From positions 1 through 64,000 of the forward strand of contig JBOHFK010000006.1 in assembly GCA_050699635.1 (NCBI GenBank): a stretch of DNA of 64,000 nucleotides. The letters run 5' to 3'. The translations under genes were made by a program, and so were the position numbers. This DNA is from GCA-003244245 sp050699635. GTDB taxonomy: Bacteria; Actinomycetota; Actinomycetes; Mycobacteriales; Pseudonocardiaceae. The notes under the pieces are model-generated. The model was given only the letters and a program-made list of their open reading frames with translations, was not told the origin of the DNA and did no database searches. Below, piece by piece: positions 17,491-25,295 of the stretch. Position 1 is the stretch's first letter. Each line of letters starts with the position of its first letter.

Positions 17491-18452
17491 TCGCGTGGCT
17501 CCGCGATTCCGATCCGGCCTTGCGATGGCAAGTGGAGCGTGATCTTGTGCGCGAACCACCCGAGGTCTGGGAAGCAACGCGGGGGAAGATCGCGACCGAG
17601 GGCTTCGGCGCGCGCCTCCTCGCCCTCCAGGACCCGGACGGCCAGTGGGCAGGCGGTGCGTTCTTCCCGGCAGGCTTCGACTTTCAGGATCCTGAAGCAG
17701 CAGAACAGGGCGCGCAGCCCTGGACGGCGACGACGTGGACGCTCAACTCGCTGCGGGAGTGGGGCCTGGATCCCGCTGTCCTGCGCGAGCGCCGCACGGC
17801 CGAGCTCCTCGCCGAGAACAGCCGCTGGGAGTACGAGAACCGGCCGTACTGGGACGGCGAGGTCGACTGCTGCATCAACGCCTGGACGGTCGCGAACGGT
17901 CTGTGGCTCGGCGCCGACATCACCGGCATCGCCGACTGGTTCCTCGAGCATCGACTGCCCGACGGCGGCTGGAACTGCGAGTGGGTCGAGGGCTCGACGC
18001 GATCGTCATTCCACTCGACGCTCAACTCCCTCAAGGGACTGCTCGCCTACGACGTCGCGACCGGGGGCACGGACGCCACGCGCGCTGCGCGGCACAGCGG
18101 CGAGGAGTACTTCCTGCAGCGCGGGCTGTTCCGCCGGCTCTCGACGGGCGAGCCGGCGGGACCATGGGTCGACCGCTTCGCCTACCCGTTCCGCTGGCGC
18201 TACAGCGTGCTGAACGCGGCGGAGTACTTCCACCAGGCGGCACTGTTCGACGGCGCTGCGCCGGACCCGCGCGTGGCTGACGCGATCGAACTCGTCCGGG
18301 CCGCCCGGCAGCCGGACGGCACCTGGCTCCAGGCCGGTCGGCAACCCGGGCAGGTGTGGTTCGAGGCCGACGCACCGGCGGGGGAGCCGTCGAAGTGGCT
18401 GACCCTGTTCGGGACACGAGTGCTCGACTGGTGGGACTCCCAGGCTCGCTAG
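17472..18452 (+). CDS. Squalene-cyclase-like / prenyltransferase-repeat protein
   Basis: This 326-aa protein resembles actinobacterial proteins annotated as squalene-cyclase-like (alpha/alpha toroid). It has QW-like repeats such as DPDGQWAGG, LPDGGWNCEW and QPDGTWLQAG, and many Trp residues. It is half the length of a true squalene-hopene cyclase, and I do not see the DxDD protonation motif, so terpene cyclase activity is unlikely. The ATG at 17472 follows the LLM stub and has no clear ribosome site, which may mean its own promoter was lost when the upstream gene was deleted. Confidence 0.75.
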   Translation: MATEALIAWLRDSDPALRWQVERDLVREPPEVWEATRGKIATEGFGARLLALQDPDGQWAGGAFFPAGFDFQDPEAAEQGAQPWTATTWTLNSLREWGLDPAVLRERRTAELLAENSRWEYENRPYWDGEVDCCINAWTVANGLWLGADITGIADWFLEHRLPDGGWNCEWVEGSTRSSFHSTLNSLKGLLAYDVATGGTDATRAARHSGEEYFLQRGLFRRLSTGEPAGPWVDRFAYPFRWRYSVLNAAEYFHQAALFDGAAPDPRVADAIELVRAARQPDGTWLQAGRQPGQVWFEADAPAGEPSKWLTLFGTRVLDWWDSQAR

Positions 18453-18493
18453 CGTCCCACCGGCGACGTGCCCGAACAGCAGCCAGCTGGCCC

Positions 18494-19234
18494 TCAGTGT
18501 CGGGTGCGAAGGTCGAGGGTGACGGCAGCCTCGGCGAGCTTGGCCAGCCATCCCTGCGACAGCTCGGCGTCGCTGTATTCGTCGTGCCAGTTCCACCACT
18601 CGTAGGGCGGGGTCTGGGGATAACCCTCGGGCGAGTCCTCCCACTGCTCCTGCCGCCCGAGCGCGGTCATATCGAGGTAACTGAAGGTGCTCCCCAACGC
18701 CTCGTCGCCACGGTTGTTGATGAAGTAGGTGCGGAACACGCTGTCATCGTCGCGGATGAACGCGTTCGTGCCGTGCCACTGGTCCACACCGAAGTCGGTG
18801 TCGAAGCCGTCGGTCATGGTGTACCAGGGCATGGTCCAGCCCATCCGCGCCTTCAGGCGCTCGATGTCCGGCTGCGGGGCGCGCGAGACCAAGACGAGAG
18901 TGGTGTCGCGGGCGTTGAGGTGGGCGAGGTGGCCGATCTGATCGGCGGTCACCAGGGAACAGCCACGGCAGGCATGGTCGGGCCAGCCGAACACACCGGG
19001 CTCGAAGAAGGCGCGGTAGACGATCAGCTGACGACGGCCCTCGAACAGGTCAAGCAGGCTCGCCTTACCCTGCGGTCCGTCGAACACATACTCCTTGTCC
19101 ACCGCCAGCCACGGCATCCGCCGACGATCCGCGGCCAGCGCATCGCGGGCGCGGGTCATCTCCTTCTCTTTCGCCAGCAGCTGCTGGTGCGCAGCCTCCC
19201 ACTCTTGCAGTGAGACGATCGGGGGTGTCTTCAT
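18494..19234 (-). CDS. DUF899 family thioredoxin-fold protein (copy 1)
   Basis: This 246-aa DUF899 protein has the features MPWLAVDKEYVFDGPQGKASLLDLF, the HACRGCSLV cysteine motif in a thioredoxin-like fold, and the C-terminal segment YLDMTALGRQE with a Trp-rich tail. The biochemical function of DUF899 is not established. The start at 19234 is chosen because GGAAGGTGGAAA lies just upstream and the first residues match family starts. It is last in a four-gene run (SRPBCC, ArsR, DUF899, DUF899) and a divergent paralogue of the gene just upstream. Confidence 0.85.
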   Translation of the reverse strand: MKTPPIVSLQEWEAAHQQLLAKEKEMTRARDALAADRRRMPWLAVDKEYVFDGPQGKASLLDLFEGRRQLIVYRAFFEPGVFGWPDHACRGCSLVTADQIGHLAHLNARDTTLVLVSRAPQPDIERLKARMGWTMPWYTMTDGFDTDFGVDQWHGTNAFIRDDDSVFRTYFINNRGDEALGSTFSYLDMTALGRQEQWEDSPEGYPQTPPYEWWNWHDEYSDAELSQGWLAKLAEAAVTLDLRTRH

Positions 19235-19316
19235 GGTGATTTCCACCTTCCAGGTCAGGTTCAAGCTCAATCGACTTCCTCGGCTTCATGGGTTAAGGCC
19301 CGCCGGAATGCGGTCG

Positions 19317-20036
19317 TCATCGGTAGCTGGCCTCGTACTGGTCATGGCGACGGAACCACGACAGGTCGCCCTCGTTGCGGCCCAGCGGCGCGCGGTCGAG
19401 CCACTGCCACATGTTCCAGAACGCGTCGACGCCCCGCGAATAGGCGGAGTACGTGTGGTACACGACGCCGTCCTCGAGCGCGAATGCGCTCATGCCGGGT
19501 CCCTCGTACGGCAGGTGCGCGGGATCGAGCTGCCAACCTGCCAGCGGCCGGAAGTTGTACGACCCGCCGTTCGCGACCGACTCCTCGGTGAAGGACACGT
19601 TGAAGTCGACGTTGAAGTCGCTGCGTCCCGACGACGCCCACGGGAAATTCCATCCCATCCGGTCCCGATACGCCAGCAGCTTGTCCAGCGGTGCACGGGA
19701 GACGGCGGTGAACGCGACGTCGTGGTTCTGGAGATGGAGATGCGTCTCGTCGAAGCCGTCGGCGACCGACGAGCAGCTCTGGCAGCCTTCATCCCAGTCG
19801 GGGGCGAACATGAAGTGGTACACGAGCAACTGCGAACGCCCGCGGAACAGGTCGGCGAGCGTGACTTTGCCGTCCTCGGTGTCGAAGAGGTAGTCCTTGT
19901 CGATGCGCACCCACGGCAGCTCCCGTCGCTGGCGGGCGAGGTCGTCGTTCAGGCGGGTCAGCTTCTTTTCGGCATTGAGCAGCTCGAGTCGGGCTTCGAG
20001 CCACTCGTCACGGGTTCCGGTGCGGTGATTCGCCAT
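19317..20036 (-). CDS. DUF899 family thioredoxin-fold protein (copy 2)
   Basis: This 239-aa DUF899 protein has the same layout as its neighbour: LPWVRIDKDYLFDTEDGKVTLADLF, the GCQSCSS cysteine pair, and C-terminal WLDRAPLGRNE and DQYEASYR. TTGGAGGG lies just upstream of the ATG. It follows the ArsR gene by 67 bp in the same direction, so it probably belongs to the SRPBCC-ArsR operon. Similar SRPBCC/ArsR/DUF899 neighbourhoods are common in actinobacteria, but their role is unclear. Confidence 0.88.
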   Translation of the reverse strand: MANHRTGTRDEWLEARLELLNAEKKLTRLNDDLARQRRELPWVRIDKDYLFDTEDGKVTLADLFRGRSQLLVYHFMFAPDWDEGCQSCSSVADGFDETHLHLQNHDVAFTAVSRAPLDKLLAYRDRMGWNFPWASSGRSDFNVDFNVSFTEESVANGGSYNFRPLAGWQLDPAHLPYEGPGMSAFALEDGVVYHTYSAYSRGVDAFWNMWQWLDRAPLGRNEGDLSWFRRHDQYEASYR

Positions 20037-20103
20037 GATTTCCCTCCAATTTCGCGGTTGTGCACAGTGGGTTTGTGGTGTGCCGGCGAGCCGATTGCCG
20101 GGC

Positions 20104-20433
20104 TCACCGACTGAGGTGTTGCTTCAACGCGTCGAGCGGGCCGTCCCAGTCGCGGGCCAGCGCAGCCAGGAACTGTTGGGCCACTTGCATCGGGGCGGAG
20201 CGCAGCCGGTAGCGCACCCGGCGCCGCTCCCCCGGTTCGGCCGTCACCAGGCCGGCCTCGGCCAGCAGGGCCAGGTGTTTGGCGATCGCCTGCCGGGTGA
20301 TCGGCAGGTGATCGGCCAGGTCGGTGGCGGTGGCGGGACCGCCTGAGGCCAGCGCGGCCAGGATGGCGCGCCGGCTCGGGTCGGCCAGGGCGACGAAGAC
20401 CGCTTCGGCGATCGCCTCGATGTCAGGCGGCAT
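20104..20433 (-). CDS. ArsR-family transcriptional repressor
   Basis: This 109-aa winged-helix repressor has helix-turn-helix segment ATDLADHLPITRQAIAKHLALL and wing GERRRVRYRL. It has no metal-binding Cys motif, so it belongs to the non-metal ArsR group that typically pairs with SRPBCC/AHSA1 proteins. It overlaps the upstream SRPBCC gene by 11 nt, which implies translational coupling. The inverted repeats upstream of that gene are its likely operator. Confidence 0.92.
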   Translation of the reverse strand: MPPDIEAIAEAVFVALADPSRRAILAALASGGPATATDLADHLPITRQAIAKHLALLAEAGLVTAEPGERRRVRYRLRSAPMQVAQQFLAALARDWDGPLDALKQHLSR

Positions 20434-20854
20434 CGAGGTAGTCGACCAGGTCGCCCAGCTCGCTGGCCCAACCCTGAGTGTGGCTGTCGTACTCCTTGCG
20501 GTAGGTGTCGTCCGGCAACTGAGCGAAGCCGGTTTCGACCACGGTCAGCCGCGTGCCCGCACCGACGGGCTCGAGGGTGAACTCGACATAGGTGCGGCGC
20601 GGATCGTCATCGGGCAGGCCGTCCATGGACCAGGTGAAGCCGAACACCGCCGGCTCCTCGACCCGTTCGACCCGCATGTCGACGGTGTGGCCGCCGGTCC
20701 ACGTCATCTGGGCCGATCCGCCCGGGCGCAGGTCGATCGTCGCCTGGTTGCCGAACCAGCTGCCCAGACCCTCGGCCGTGGTCAGCGCAGCCCACACCGT
20801 GGCCGGCGGGCGGGCGATCTCGACGACCCGCTCGATGCGATCGGGGAATCCCAT
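20423..20854 (-). CDS. SRPBCC (AHSA1-type) ligand-binding protein
   Basis: This 143-aa START/SRPBCC protein has the typical beginning IERVVEIARPPATVWAAL, the central WFGNQATIDLRPGG, and a final amphipathic helix (WASELGDLVDYLDA). The fold forms a hydrophobic pocket; the ligand is unknown. The ATG at 20854 follows GGAGG by 5 nt and is preferred over an in-frame TTG at 20866. It is first in the operon with the ArsR repressor, directly behind the TAGCAAC repeats. Confidence 0.9.
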   Translation of the reverse strand: MGFPDRIERVVEIARPPATVWAALTTAEGLGSWFGNQATIDLRPGGSAQMTWTGGHTVDMRVERVEEPAVFGFTWSMDGLPDDDPRRTYVEFTLEPVGAGTRLTVVETGFAQLPDDTYRKEYDSHTQGWASELGDLVDYLDAA

Positions 20855-20870
20855 GACAGCCTCCAACGAG

Positions 20871-20907
20871 TAGCAACTGATCGGTTGCTAACCACGCTAT
20901 AGCAACC
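20871..20907 (-). promoter_or_regulatory. Triple TAGCAAC operator of the ArsR operon
   Basis: Three half-sites alternate in orientation: TAGCAAC (20871-20877), GTTGCTA (20884-20890) and TAGCAAC (20900-20906). The last two extend to perfect 8-bp arms (GGTTGCTA/TAGCAACC, 9-nt spacer). On the minus strand a TTGACG-like -35 and a TATAGC -10 overlap the repeats, which end about 17 nt before the SRPBCC start. Position and symmetry fit autorepression by the ArsR protein. Confidence 0.6.
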
Positions 20908-20975
20908 GGTCGATTGCGTCAATGTGCCGGCGCTCCGGTGCCAGCGAACACGTCAGTGGCGCCTATGCCGGAGAC

Positions 20976-21275
20976 ATGACAGCGGCGCACTCCGTTGAGC
21001 TACCTCCGCATGGTGGCGCCCCAGTGGAGGCGGTGGACGCTGCGGTCGATGGCCAGGTGGTGTATCTGATGCGCGACGGTCAGCCGGTCGCGGCGGTGGT
21101 CCCGGCCGATGTAGCGACGGCGGGGGCTGCGGCGGTCGAGGCGCTGGAAGAGGCCGAGGACATCCGGGCCGCTCGTGCTGCCCTGGCTGACCAGGCACCT
21201 CGTGTCCTGCTGTCGGAGATACTGGCCGAGTACGCCGATGATCTCGCTGAATACCCTGCCATAGACGCTCGGTGA
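20976..21275 (+). CDS. RelB/Phd-type antitoxin
   Basis: This 99-aa protein has the antitoxin core QVVYLMRDGQPVAAVVPADV and an acidic helical C-terminus (LLSEILAEYADDLAEYP) suited to neutralising a RelE toxin. The ATG at 20976 is chosen because TATGCC lies exactly 6 nt upstream (leaderless pattern) and family similarity starts there. The stop overlaps the GTG of the toxin gene by 4 nt. A short piece of a nearly identical gene lies at 28742-28800. The partner toxin is frameshifted, so the antitoxin may now be an orphan regulator. Confidence 0.8.
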   Translation: MTAAHSVELPPHGGAPVEAVDAAVDGQVVYLMRDGQPVAAVVPADVATAGAAAVEALEEAEDIRAARAALADQAPRVLLSEILAEYADDLAEYPAIDAR

Positions 21276-21539
21276 GCGATCGCTACGCCGTCGAATTCGA
21301 GCGGTCCGCGAAGAAGAACCTTGATCGGCTCGACGGCCCGGTTCGTGCGCGTGCTGCGCAAGGTTGCTGCGTTGGCGGATGATCCCCGGCCATCTGGCGC
21401 AATTCGACTGGTTGGTACTGATGAGCTGTGGCGCATTCGGATCGGGGACTACCGTGTGGTCTACACGATAGAGGATGACCGGCTCGTGGTGATCGTTGTT
21501 CGGATCGCGGGACGCGGCAAAGTCTACCGCGACATCTGA
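21272..21539 (+). pseudogene. RelE-type toxin with one-base frameshift
   Basis: Starting at GTG 21272, the sequence reads SDRYAVEFERSAKKNLDRL, a typical RelE N-terminus. From about 21345 the rest (VRVLRKVAALADDP, then ELWRIRIGDYRVVYTIEDD and RGKVYRDI, the catalytic RelE C-terminus) continues in the next frame. The span is 268 nt, one more than a whole number of codons, so a single inserted base near the CCC run explains it. A toxin-inactivating mutation or a sequencing error is equally possible. The ATG at 21321 would give only the last 72 residues. Confidence 0.75.
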
Positions 21540-21554
21540 TCCCCGCTGTCGTGG

Positions 21555-21800
21555 TCAATCACGTCGGGCCTTGTTGCCGCTGCCGCTAGGTCGGACAAAC
21601 AGCTCGACGAGGCTGGCGTACTCGCGGGCGTCTTCGAGGTCGTGATCAGGACCGGGATCAGCTTTCCGAACGCGAGTAATGATCGTGCACCGCGTTGAGC
21701 TGACGGATCCAGAACTCCTCTTTCGACCGAGCCGATGCGCCATGCCGCAGCAGCGAGAGTTGGGTTGCGAGGTGGTAGAAACCAGGCCCGGCATCGATGT
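21555..21800 (-). pseudogene. Possible remnant of a small gene downstream of the PLD-like gene
   Basis: Protein-like sequence appears in two successive minus-strand frames. The first reads YHLATQLSLLRHGASARSK and FWIRQLNAVHDHY and ends near 21658. The second continues as DLEDAREYASLVELFVRP to 21555. Each alone lacks a good start. Together they look like one ~75-residue protein broken by a frameshift. I do not recognise a family. Confidence 0.3.
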
Positions 21801-21806
21801 GATGGG

Positions 21807-22655
21807 TTAGCTGTCCTCGTCGTCGCAGTCGACGGGGCTTCCCATGTTCGCGAGGTACTCGGCGAATGCGGCGTCGTCCCATTCGGCGTCGACGAGTTCA
21901 GGATTGGGGTGATCGTTTGCGGTGTCGAACGGTTCGGAGAACTTCAGCAAGTCGAGCAGGAACCGAAAGGTGTGCTCCACCAATTGAGGCTCGTCGACCC
22001 ACAGTCCGAATTCGAGGTGCTCGGCGGCGCCTTGGGTCCAGTTGGCCGAGCCAAGCCAGGCCCGGCACGGCCGGAACCTGAACTGCGGCCCCCACTCGCC
22101 GTCCTCGTCGTTGTCGTAACCCCAAGCGTCTCCGAGGGCCAGCAGCTTGGCGTGGATGAGCGGTGCTGACCTGTCGCCACGCCAACCGGCCCGCCTCACT
22201 GGCCCCAACTCGGCGAGAGACTCGCCAGCCAAACCGCTCGGGCCGATGATCGGCCGGTGTCCGTCAAGGCGAACGAGCCCGACCTCGTCGAAACCGGGCA
22301 AGTAGACCGTGGGCAAGGCTTGGCCATTGGCATGCAGCGCTTGTGCAGCTCGCAGATCATTGGCGCCCTTGGTGATCACGATGCAGCAACCGCCGAGAGT
22401 CGCAAGCGCTGCGGTCATGCGCTCGTGGCTCATCCAGGGAACGCAGCCGATAGCCGCGGGCATTGACCATCGCCGGTACGAGGACTCGTGCGGCTGCGAT
22501 GCGAAGGCGACGACACCGTCGATGAGGTCGTCGACGACGGATCCAAAAGAGACAGAGCCGCCGGGCCAGGTACGGGGCTCTGTCCACCCGGCGAAGCGCT
22601 CGTCGCCAGACAGGGGCCGGTAGCGCCGATCTGCTCCTGCGCCACTCGTTCCCAT
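21807..22655 (-). CDS. Phospholipase D-like domain protein
   Basis: This 282-aa protein has one PLD-like catalytic segment (LIHAKLLALGD, then WLGSANWTQGAAEHLEFG). This recalls the HxK...GSxN motif of PLD-superfamily nucleases and phosphodiesterases, although the spacing to the Asp is one residue longer than canonical. Only one clear motif is visible, so the protein may dimerise or have a degenerate first half. The ATG at 22655 follows a GGAGGG that is very close (3 nt). The stop of a 26-codon reading frame overlaps this start as TGATG. The substrate is unknown; solo PLD-like proteins of this kind are often linked to DNA defence. Confidence 0.6.
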   Translation of the reverse strand: MGTSGAGADRRYRPLSGDERFAGWTEPRTWPGGSVSFGSVVDDLIDGVVAFASQPHESSYRRWSMPAAIGCVPWMSHERMTAALATLGGCCIVITKGANDLRAAQALHANGQALPTVYLPGFDEVGLVRLDGHRPIIGPSGLAGESLAELGPVRRAGWRGDRSAPLIHAKLLALGDAWGYDNDEDGEWGPQFRFRPCRAWLGSANWTQGAAEHLEFGLWVDEPQLVEHTFRFLLDLLKFSEPFDTANDHPNPELVDAEWDDAAFAEYLANMGSPVDCDDEDS

Positions 22656-22735
22656 CAACCCTCCGCTTCATGGTATGTCCCGTCGGCACCCACGCGGTGC
22701 GCCGTGCTGTCGACCACGGCGAGCACGTCGCTCAC
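22655..22735 (-). CDS. Possible 26-aa leader frame coupled to the PLD-like gene
   Basis: A GTG-started frame ends with TGA overlapping the ATG of the PLD-like gene (TGATG). The peptide (begins SDVLAVVDSTAHRVG) resembles nothing I know. It could be a leader that couples translation, or chance. Apart from it, I see nothing that supports a gene between 22656 and 22980. Confidence 0.2.
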   Translation of the reverse strand: MSDVLAVVDSTAHRVGADGTYHEAEG

Positions 22736-22980
22736 CAAGATGACCAACCCGTTCTTGGGCTGACATCCTCTCGCGGTGATCGACGCCGGGCCCAGTTGGG
22801 CTGCCCTCCGTCAGGGTCGGCAGCGGCGGATTCAGACCCGCAGGCGTCGACGTAGTGCCCAGCAGCCAACCGACCACCACTTCCAGTTCCAAGACGTTGC
22901 CCGGGGAGGACGAACCCTCGGTGGGACACCGGGTGAGCGATGGTTAGCTGGACCTCGTCCACATCGAAGGAGCGGCTGCA

Positions 22981-23850
22981 TCAGGTGGCATCGTCCCAAC
23001 CGCTAGCCAGGTCGGCCATCGCGCGGATCAGTAACACTCTGGCTTCGGCTCCGTACACCGCTGATTGCTGGAGCTGCTCGAACATCTTCGCGTAGAGCCG
23101 GATTTCGCGAGGCTGGGTAACCTCCAAAGAGGCCGTGGGTGTCTCGATTTCGACAATAGTGTCGTCAAAAATCCAGAAACCAACAGAGGTGAACACCGTA
23201 CGGGGTACCGCCTCTGGGATGATGCCGAGGCTAACGCGGGGCAATGACATCACGCCGAGCAGGCGATCGAGCTGACCGGCCATGGTATCGAGATCACCCA
23301 CGCGGACCCGAATCGCTTGCTCTTCGAGCACAACCACGAAGCGGCGAATGCCGGAGTAAACGATGCGCTGCCGCTCCATGCGGGCCTCGACAGCGGCGTC
23401 GAGGTCGTTCGGAGTATTCAGGAAATCGATAAAGTACGACAGCATTGCCGCCGAGTACTCAGCCGTCTGGAACAGACCGGGAATGATATTGTGCTCATAG
23501 ATCCGGAATAGCGTGGTGCGTTCATAACGTGGCACGGATGACAGCGTGAGGCGCTTCATGCCGGCACGCGTCTGCCGCTGCCACTCCACATACATCGACT
23601 CAATGCTACGGGCGGTGGCGATCAGATCAGGGATCTGGGCTTCGGTGCGGCAGACGCGGCACCAGGCCTTAATGTTCTCCTCGGTGGGTGCCTGACTGCC
23701 GTTTTCAATGCGGCTAATCTTTGTGTAATGGCACCCGATGCCGACCGCCAAGGCTCGTCCCGTGAGACCCGCCTCTTTGCGGATCTCACGAAGACGGATG
23801 CCAAGAGCCTCACGGGCCTGCTTGGCGGGGCTAAGTCGGCCGGTACTCAC
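22981..23850 (-). CDS. XRE-family regulator with DUF5753 sensor domain
   Basis: This 289-aa protein has an N-terminal XRE helix-turn-helix (LREIRKEAGLTGRALA, HYTKISRIENG) followed by a DUF5753 domain (YEHNIIPGLFQTAEYSAAML and FWIFDDTIVEIETPTASLEV). It belongs to the actinomycete group that includes WhiJ- and AbaA-orfA-like regulators, usually paired with small DUF397 or DUF6879 partners. The GTG at 23850 is chosen because the domain begins just after it; it overlaps the DUF6879 stop by 20 nt, consistent with coupling. This operon faces away from the peptide/methyltransferase operon and may control it. Confidence 0.88.
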   Translation of the reverse strand: MSTGRLSPAKQAREALGIRLREIRKEAGLTGRALAVGIGCHYTKISRIENGSQAPTEENIKAWCRVCRTEAQIPDLIATARSIESMYVEWQRQTRAGMKRLTLSSVPRYERTTLFRIYEHNIIPGLFQTAEYSAAMLSYFIDFLNTPNDLDAAVEARMERQRIVYSGIRRFVVVLEEQAIRVRVGDLDTMAGQLDRLLGVMSLPRVSLGIIPEAVPRTVFTSVGFWIFDDTIVEIETPTASLEVTQPREIRLYAKMFEQLQQSAVYGAEARVLLIRAMADLASGWDDAT

Positions 23851-24349
23851 TGTGGGGGATGGAGAACTTCCACACCTCCTCGAAAGACGTCCGACATAAC
23901 TCGATCGCGCTGCGATTCCTCGTCCGGTGCCGGTCCACCACCAACCCGCTGCCGGCAAAGATCAGGAAGACCACGACCTCATCATCAAACAACCAGAAAT
24001 CGTTGCCCGGTAGCGCCACCGTGGACACACGGCGCCGCGGAACCCAACGGATATCCTCGCCGGCTTCAATGAACGGCGACGTTACCTGAAATGCCCACTT
24101 CTGGTAGTCGGAGATTGGCTCCGACACGATATGTGCCCGCCGGAACACTTTGCCGGCCCGCGTTCCGGCACTGACCATGTCAAACCACGGTTGAAGCCAC
24201 TCGGTGTCGTCCGGCTCGCCAGCCGCCCACTTACGAAGATGCGGTATCTCCTCAGCCGTGCCGTAGGAGTCGCGCATCTCCAAATGGATCGCGTCCCGCC
24301 CAAATGACGTGAAGAGCGCATCAAACTCGTCATCCGTAATGCTGTCCAT
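23831..24349 (-). CDS. DUF6879 family protein
   Basis: This 172-aa protein matches the DUF6879 pattern: FDALFTSFGRDAIHLEMRDSYG, EEIPHLRKWAAGEPDD, and WLFDDEVVVFLIF near the end. DUF6879 proteins occur almost only next to XRE-DUF5753 regulators in actinomycetes and are thought to be their partner or antagonist. Its ATG lies directly after the TAG of the upstream gene (TAGATG), and its end overlaps the regulator start. Confidence 0.85.
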   Translation of the reverse strand: MDSITDDEFDALFTSFGRDAIHLEMRDSYGTAEEIPHLRKWAAGEPDDTEWLQPWFDMVSAGTRAGKVFRRAHIVSEPISDYQKWAFQVTSPFIEAGEDIRWVPRRRVSTVALPGNDFWLFDDEVVVFLIFAGSGLVVDRHRTRNRSAIELCRTSFEEVWKFSIPHSEYRPT

Positions 24350-24724
24350 CTAGACACCGACCAGCGCCGCAAATGCGGACCGTGAGACCTCGACACAGGT
24401 CTCATGGTCAGGGATGGTCATCTGCCCCAGCGCCTCGGTGTCCTTCACCCGCCGTCCCCTGATGATGTAGTTGCCGTTCTCGGAGATGTGCACGATGGGC
24501 GGAACAAGGTTCATCACGTCGCCGGTGAGCCCGTCCTTGGCGAGGTGGGCCAGAAGCGCCGCCGGCACCTCAACAACCGTCTCGTCGTCGGACACCACGA
24601 TCATGGCCAGGATCTCTGGGTCGGTGACGATCCACCCCTGCACCACATATGAGTCGCGATCAGTGGCAAACAGGGTGGGTGAGTTCTTCGGGTAGGACTC
24701 CTTGCCCAGGAATGTCAAGTGCAT
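24350..24724 (-). CDS. Hypothetical protein, first gene of the XRE/DUF6879 operon
   Basis: This 124-aa protein has no motif I can assign. It contains two similar halves: SYVVQGWIVTDPEILAMIVV and ETVVEVPAALLAHLA; then NYIIRGRRVKDTEALGQMTI and ETCVEVSRSAFAALV. Each has the pattern 'Y-V/I-x-G-hydrophobic ... D/T-E-ALA', so an internal duplication is likely. GGAGGCAGCG precedes the ATG at 24724. It is followed without a gap by DUF6879 and the XRE regulator, so all three are probably co-transcribed. Confidence 0.7.
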   Translation of the reverse strand: MHLTFLGKESYPKNSPTLFATDRDSYVVQGWIVTDPEILAMIVVSDDETVVEVPAALLAHLAKDGLTGDVMNLVPPIVHISENGNYIIRGRRVKDTEALGQMTIPDHETCVEVSRSAFAALVGV

Positions 24725-24750
24725 CGCTGCCTCCTGTCCGAGCTGTTGCT

Positions 24751-24840
24751 GATTGTTGCAACCTCGTCCAGCTTCAACCCAGGTCACTCGCCTGTCAAGA
24801 ACTGCGGCTCTCATCAAGCCTGCAACCTTCTGCAACAATC
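24751..24840. promoter_or_regulatory. Inverted repeats between the divergent XRE and methyltransferase operons
   Basis: GATTGTTGCA (24751-24760) is repeated perfectly as its reverse complement TGCAACAATC (24831-24840), with 70 nt between. The left copy also forms the 8-bp palindrome GTTGCAAC, and another TGCAACC lies next to the right copy. On the minus strand TTGACA (24793-24798) followed 17 nt later by GAAGCT gives a promoter for the XRE operon, placing one repeat just upstream and the other just downstream of it. This is the arrangement expected for an autoregulator binding two sites with DNA looping. Confidence 0.45.
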
Positions 24841-24953
24841 TTGGTCCGGTCATCGGGGACTCACTACCGTCACCGCATGACAGGAACTTTCCATCCCTAT
24901 AGGCGGTGTGGGTGTATCGGTGCGTTGATAACGGCCGTCGGATCGAGGCAGGC

Positions 24954-25295
24954 ATGACCGACTCCGAGGACGCGCGGCGGGTGTGGCGGGCCGCCGAGGT
25001 ACCGGTGACCAGTAGCCAGGACAGCCTCGAGCACCTGGTGCGTGAGGAGGCGATAACGCCCGGGAGCGCGGGCTGTTATGTCGCTGTATGCGGAGGCTCG
25101 GTGCGGGCGGCGGCGCTGGCCTGTCCTCCGGGTCCACGGTGTCCGGCCTGCACCGCCGTGCACAACGCCGACGCAGGAAGTGCGCCGCGCCGGCACCGCC
25201 AGCGTCTGGCGGGGCTATGGGCCTGGTTGAATCTGGTTCGCCGCGGGCGACATCGGGCTGCCGGGACGACGGGCGGCGCGGTCGATGCAGGCTGA
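24954..25295 (+). CDS. Hypothetical protein with Cys-Pro motif, first gene of the methyltransferase operon
   Basis: The 113-aa product contains RRVWRAAEVPVTSSQDSL, REEAITPGSAGCYVAVCG and ALACPPGPRCPACT. The last has a CPACT motif that could bind metal or form a disulfide. After about residue 70 the sequence is Arg-rich and low in similarity to anything I know. A GAGG lies about 5 nt before the ATG at 24954. It overlaps the next gene by 11 nt. A role in the putative RiPP locus is possible but unsupported. Confidence 0.5.
   Translation: MTDSEDARRVWRAAEVPVTSSQDSLEHLVREEAITPGSAGCYVAVCGGSVRAAALACPPGPRCPACTAVHNADAGSAPRRHRQRLAGLWAWLNLVRRGRHRAAGTTGGAVDAG

Noticed and set aside
15787..17577. A 596-codon open frame antisense to the ankyrin gene
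   Set aside because: Ankyrin repeats and a ribosome site define the plus strand; the minus frame has no family pattern and only reflects codon bias.
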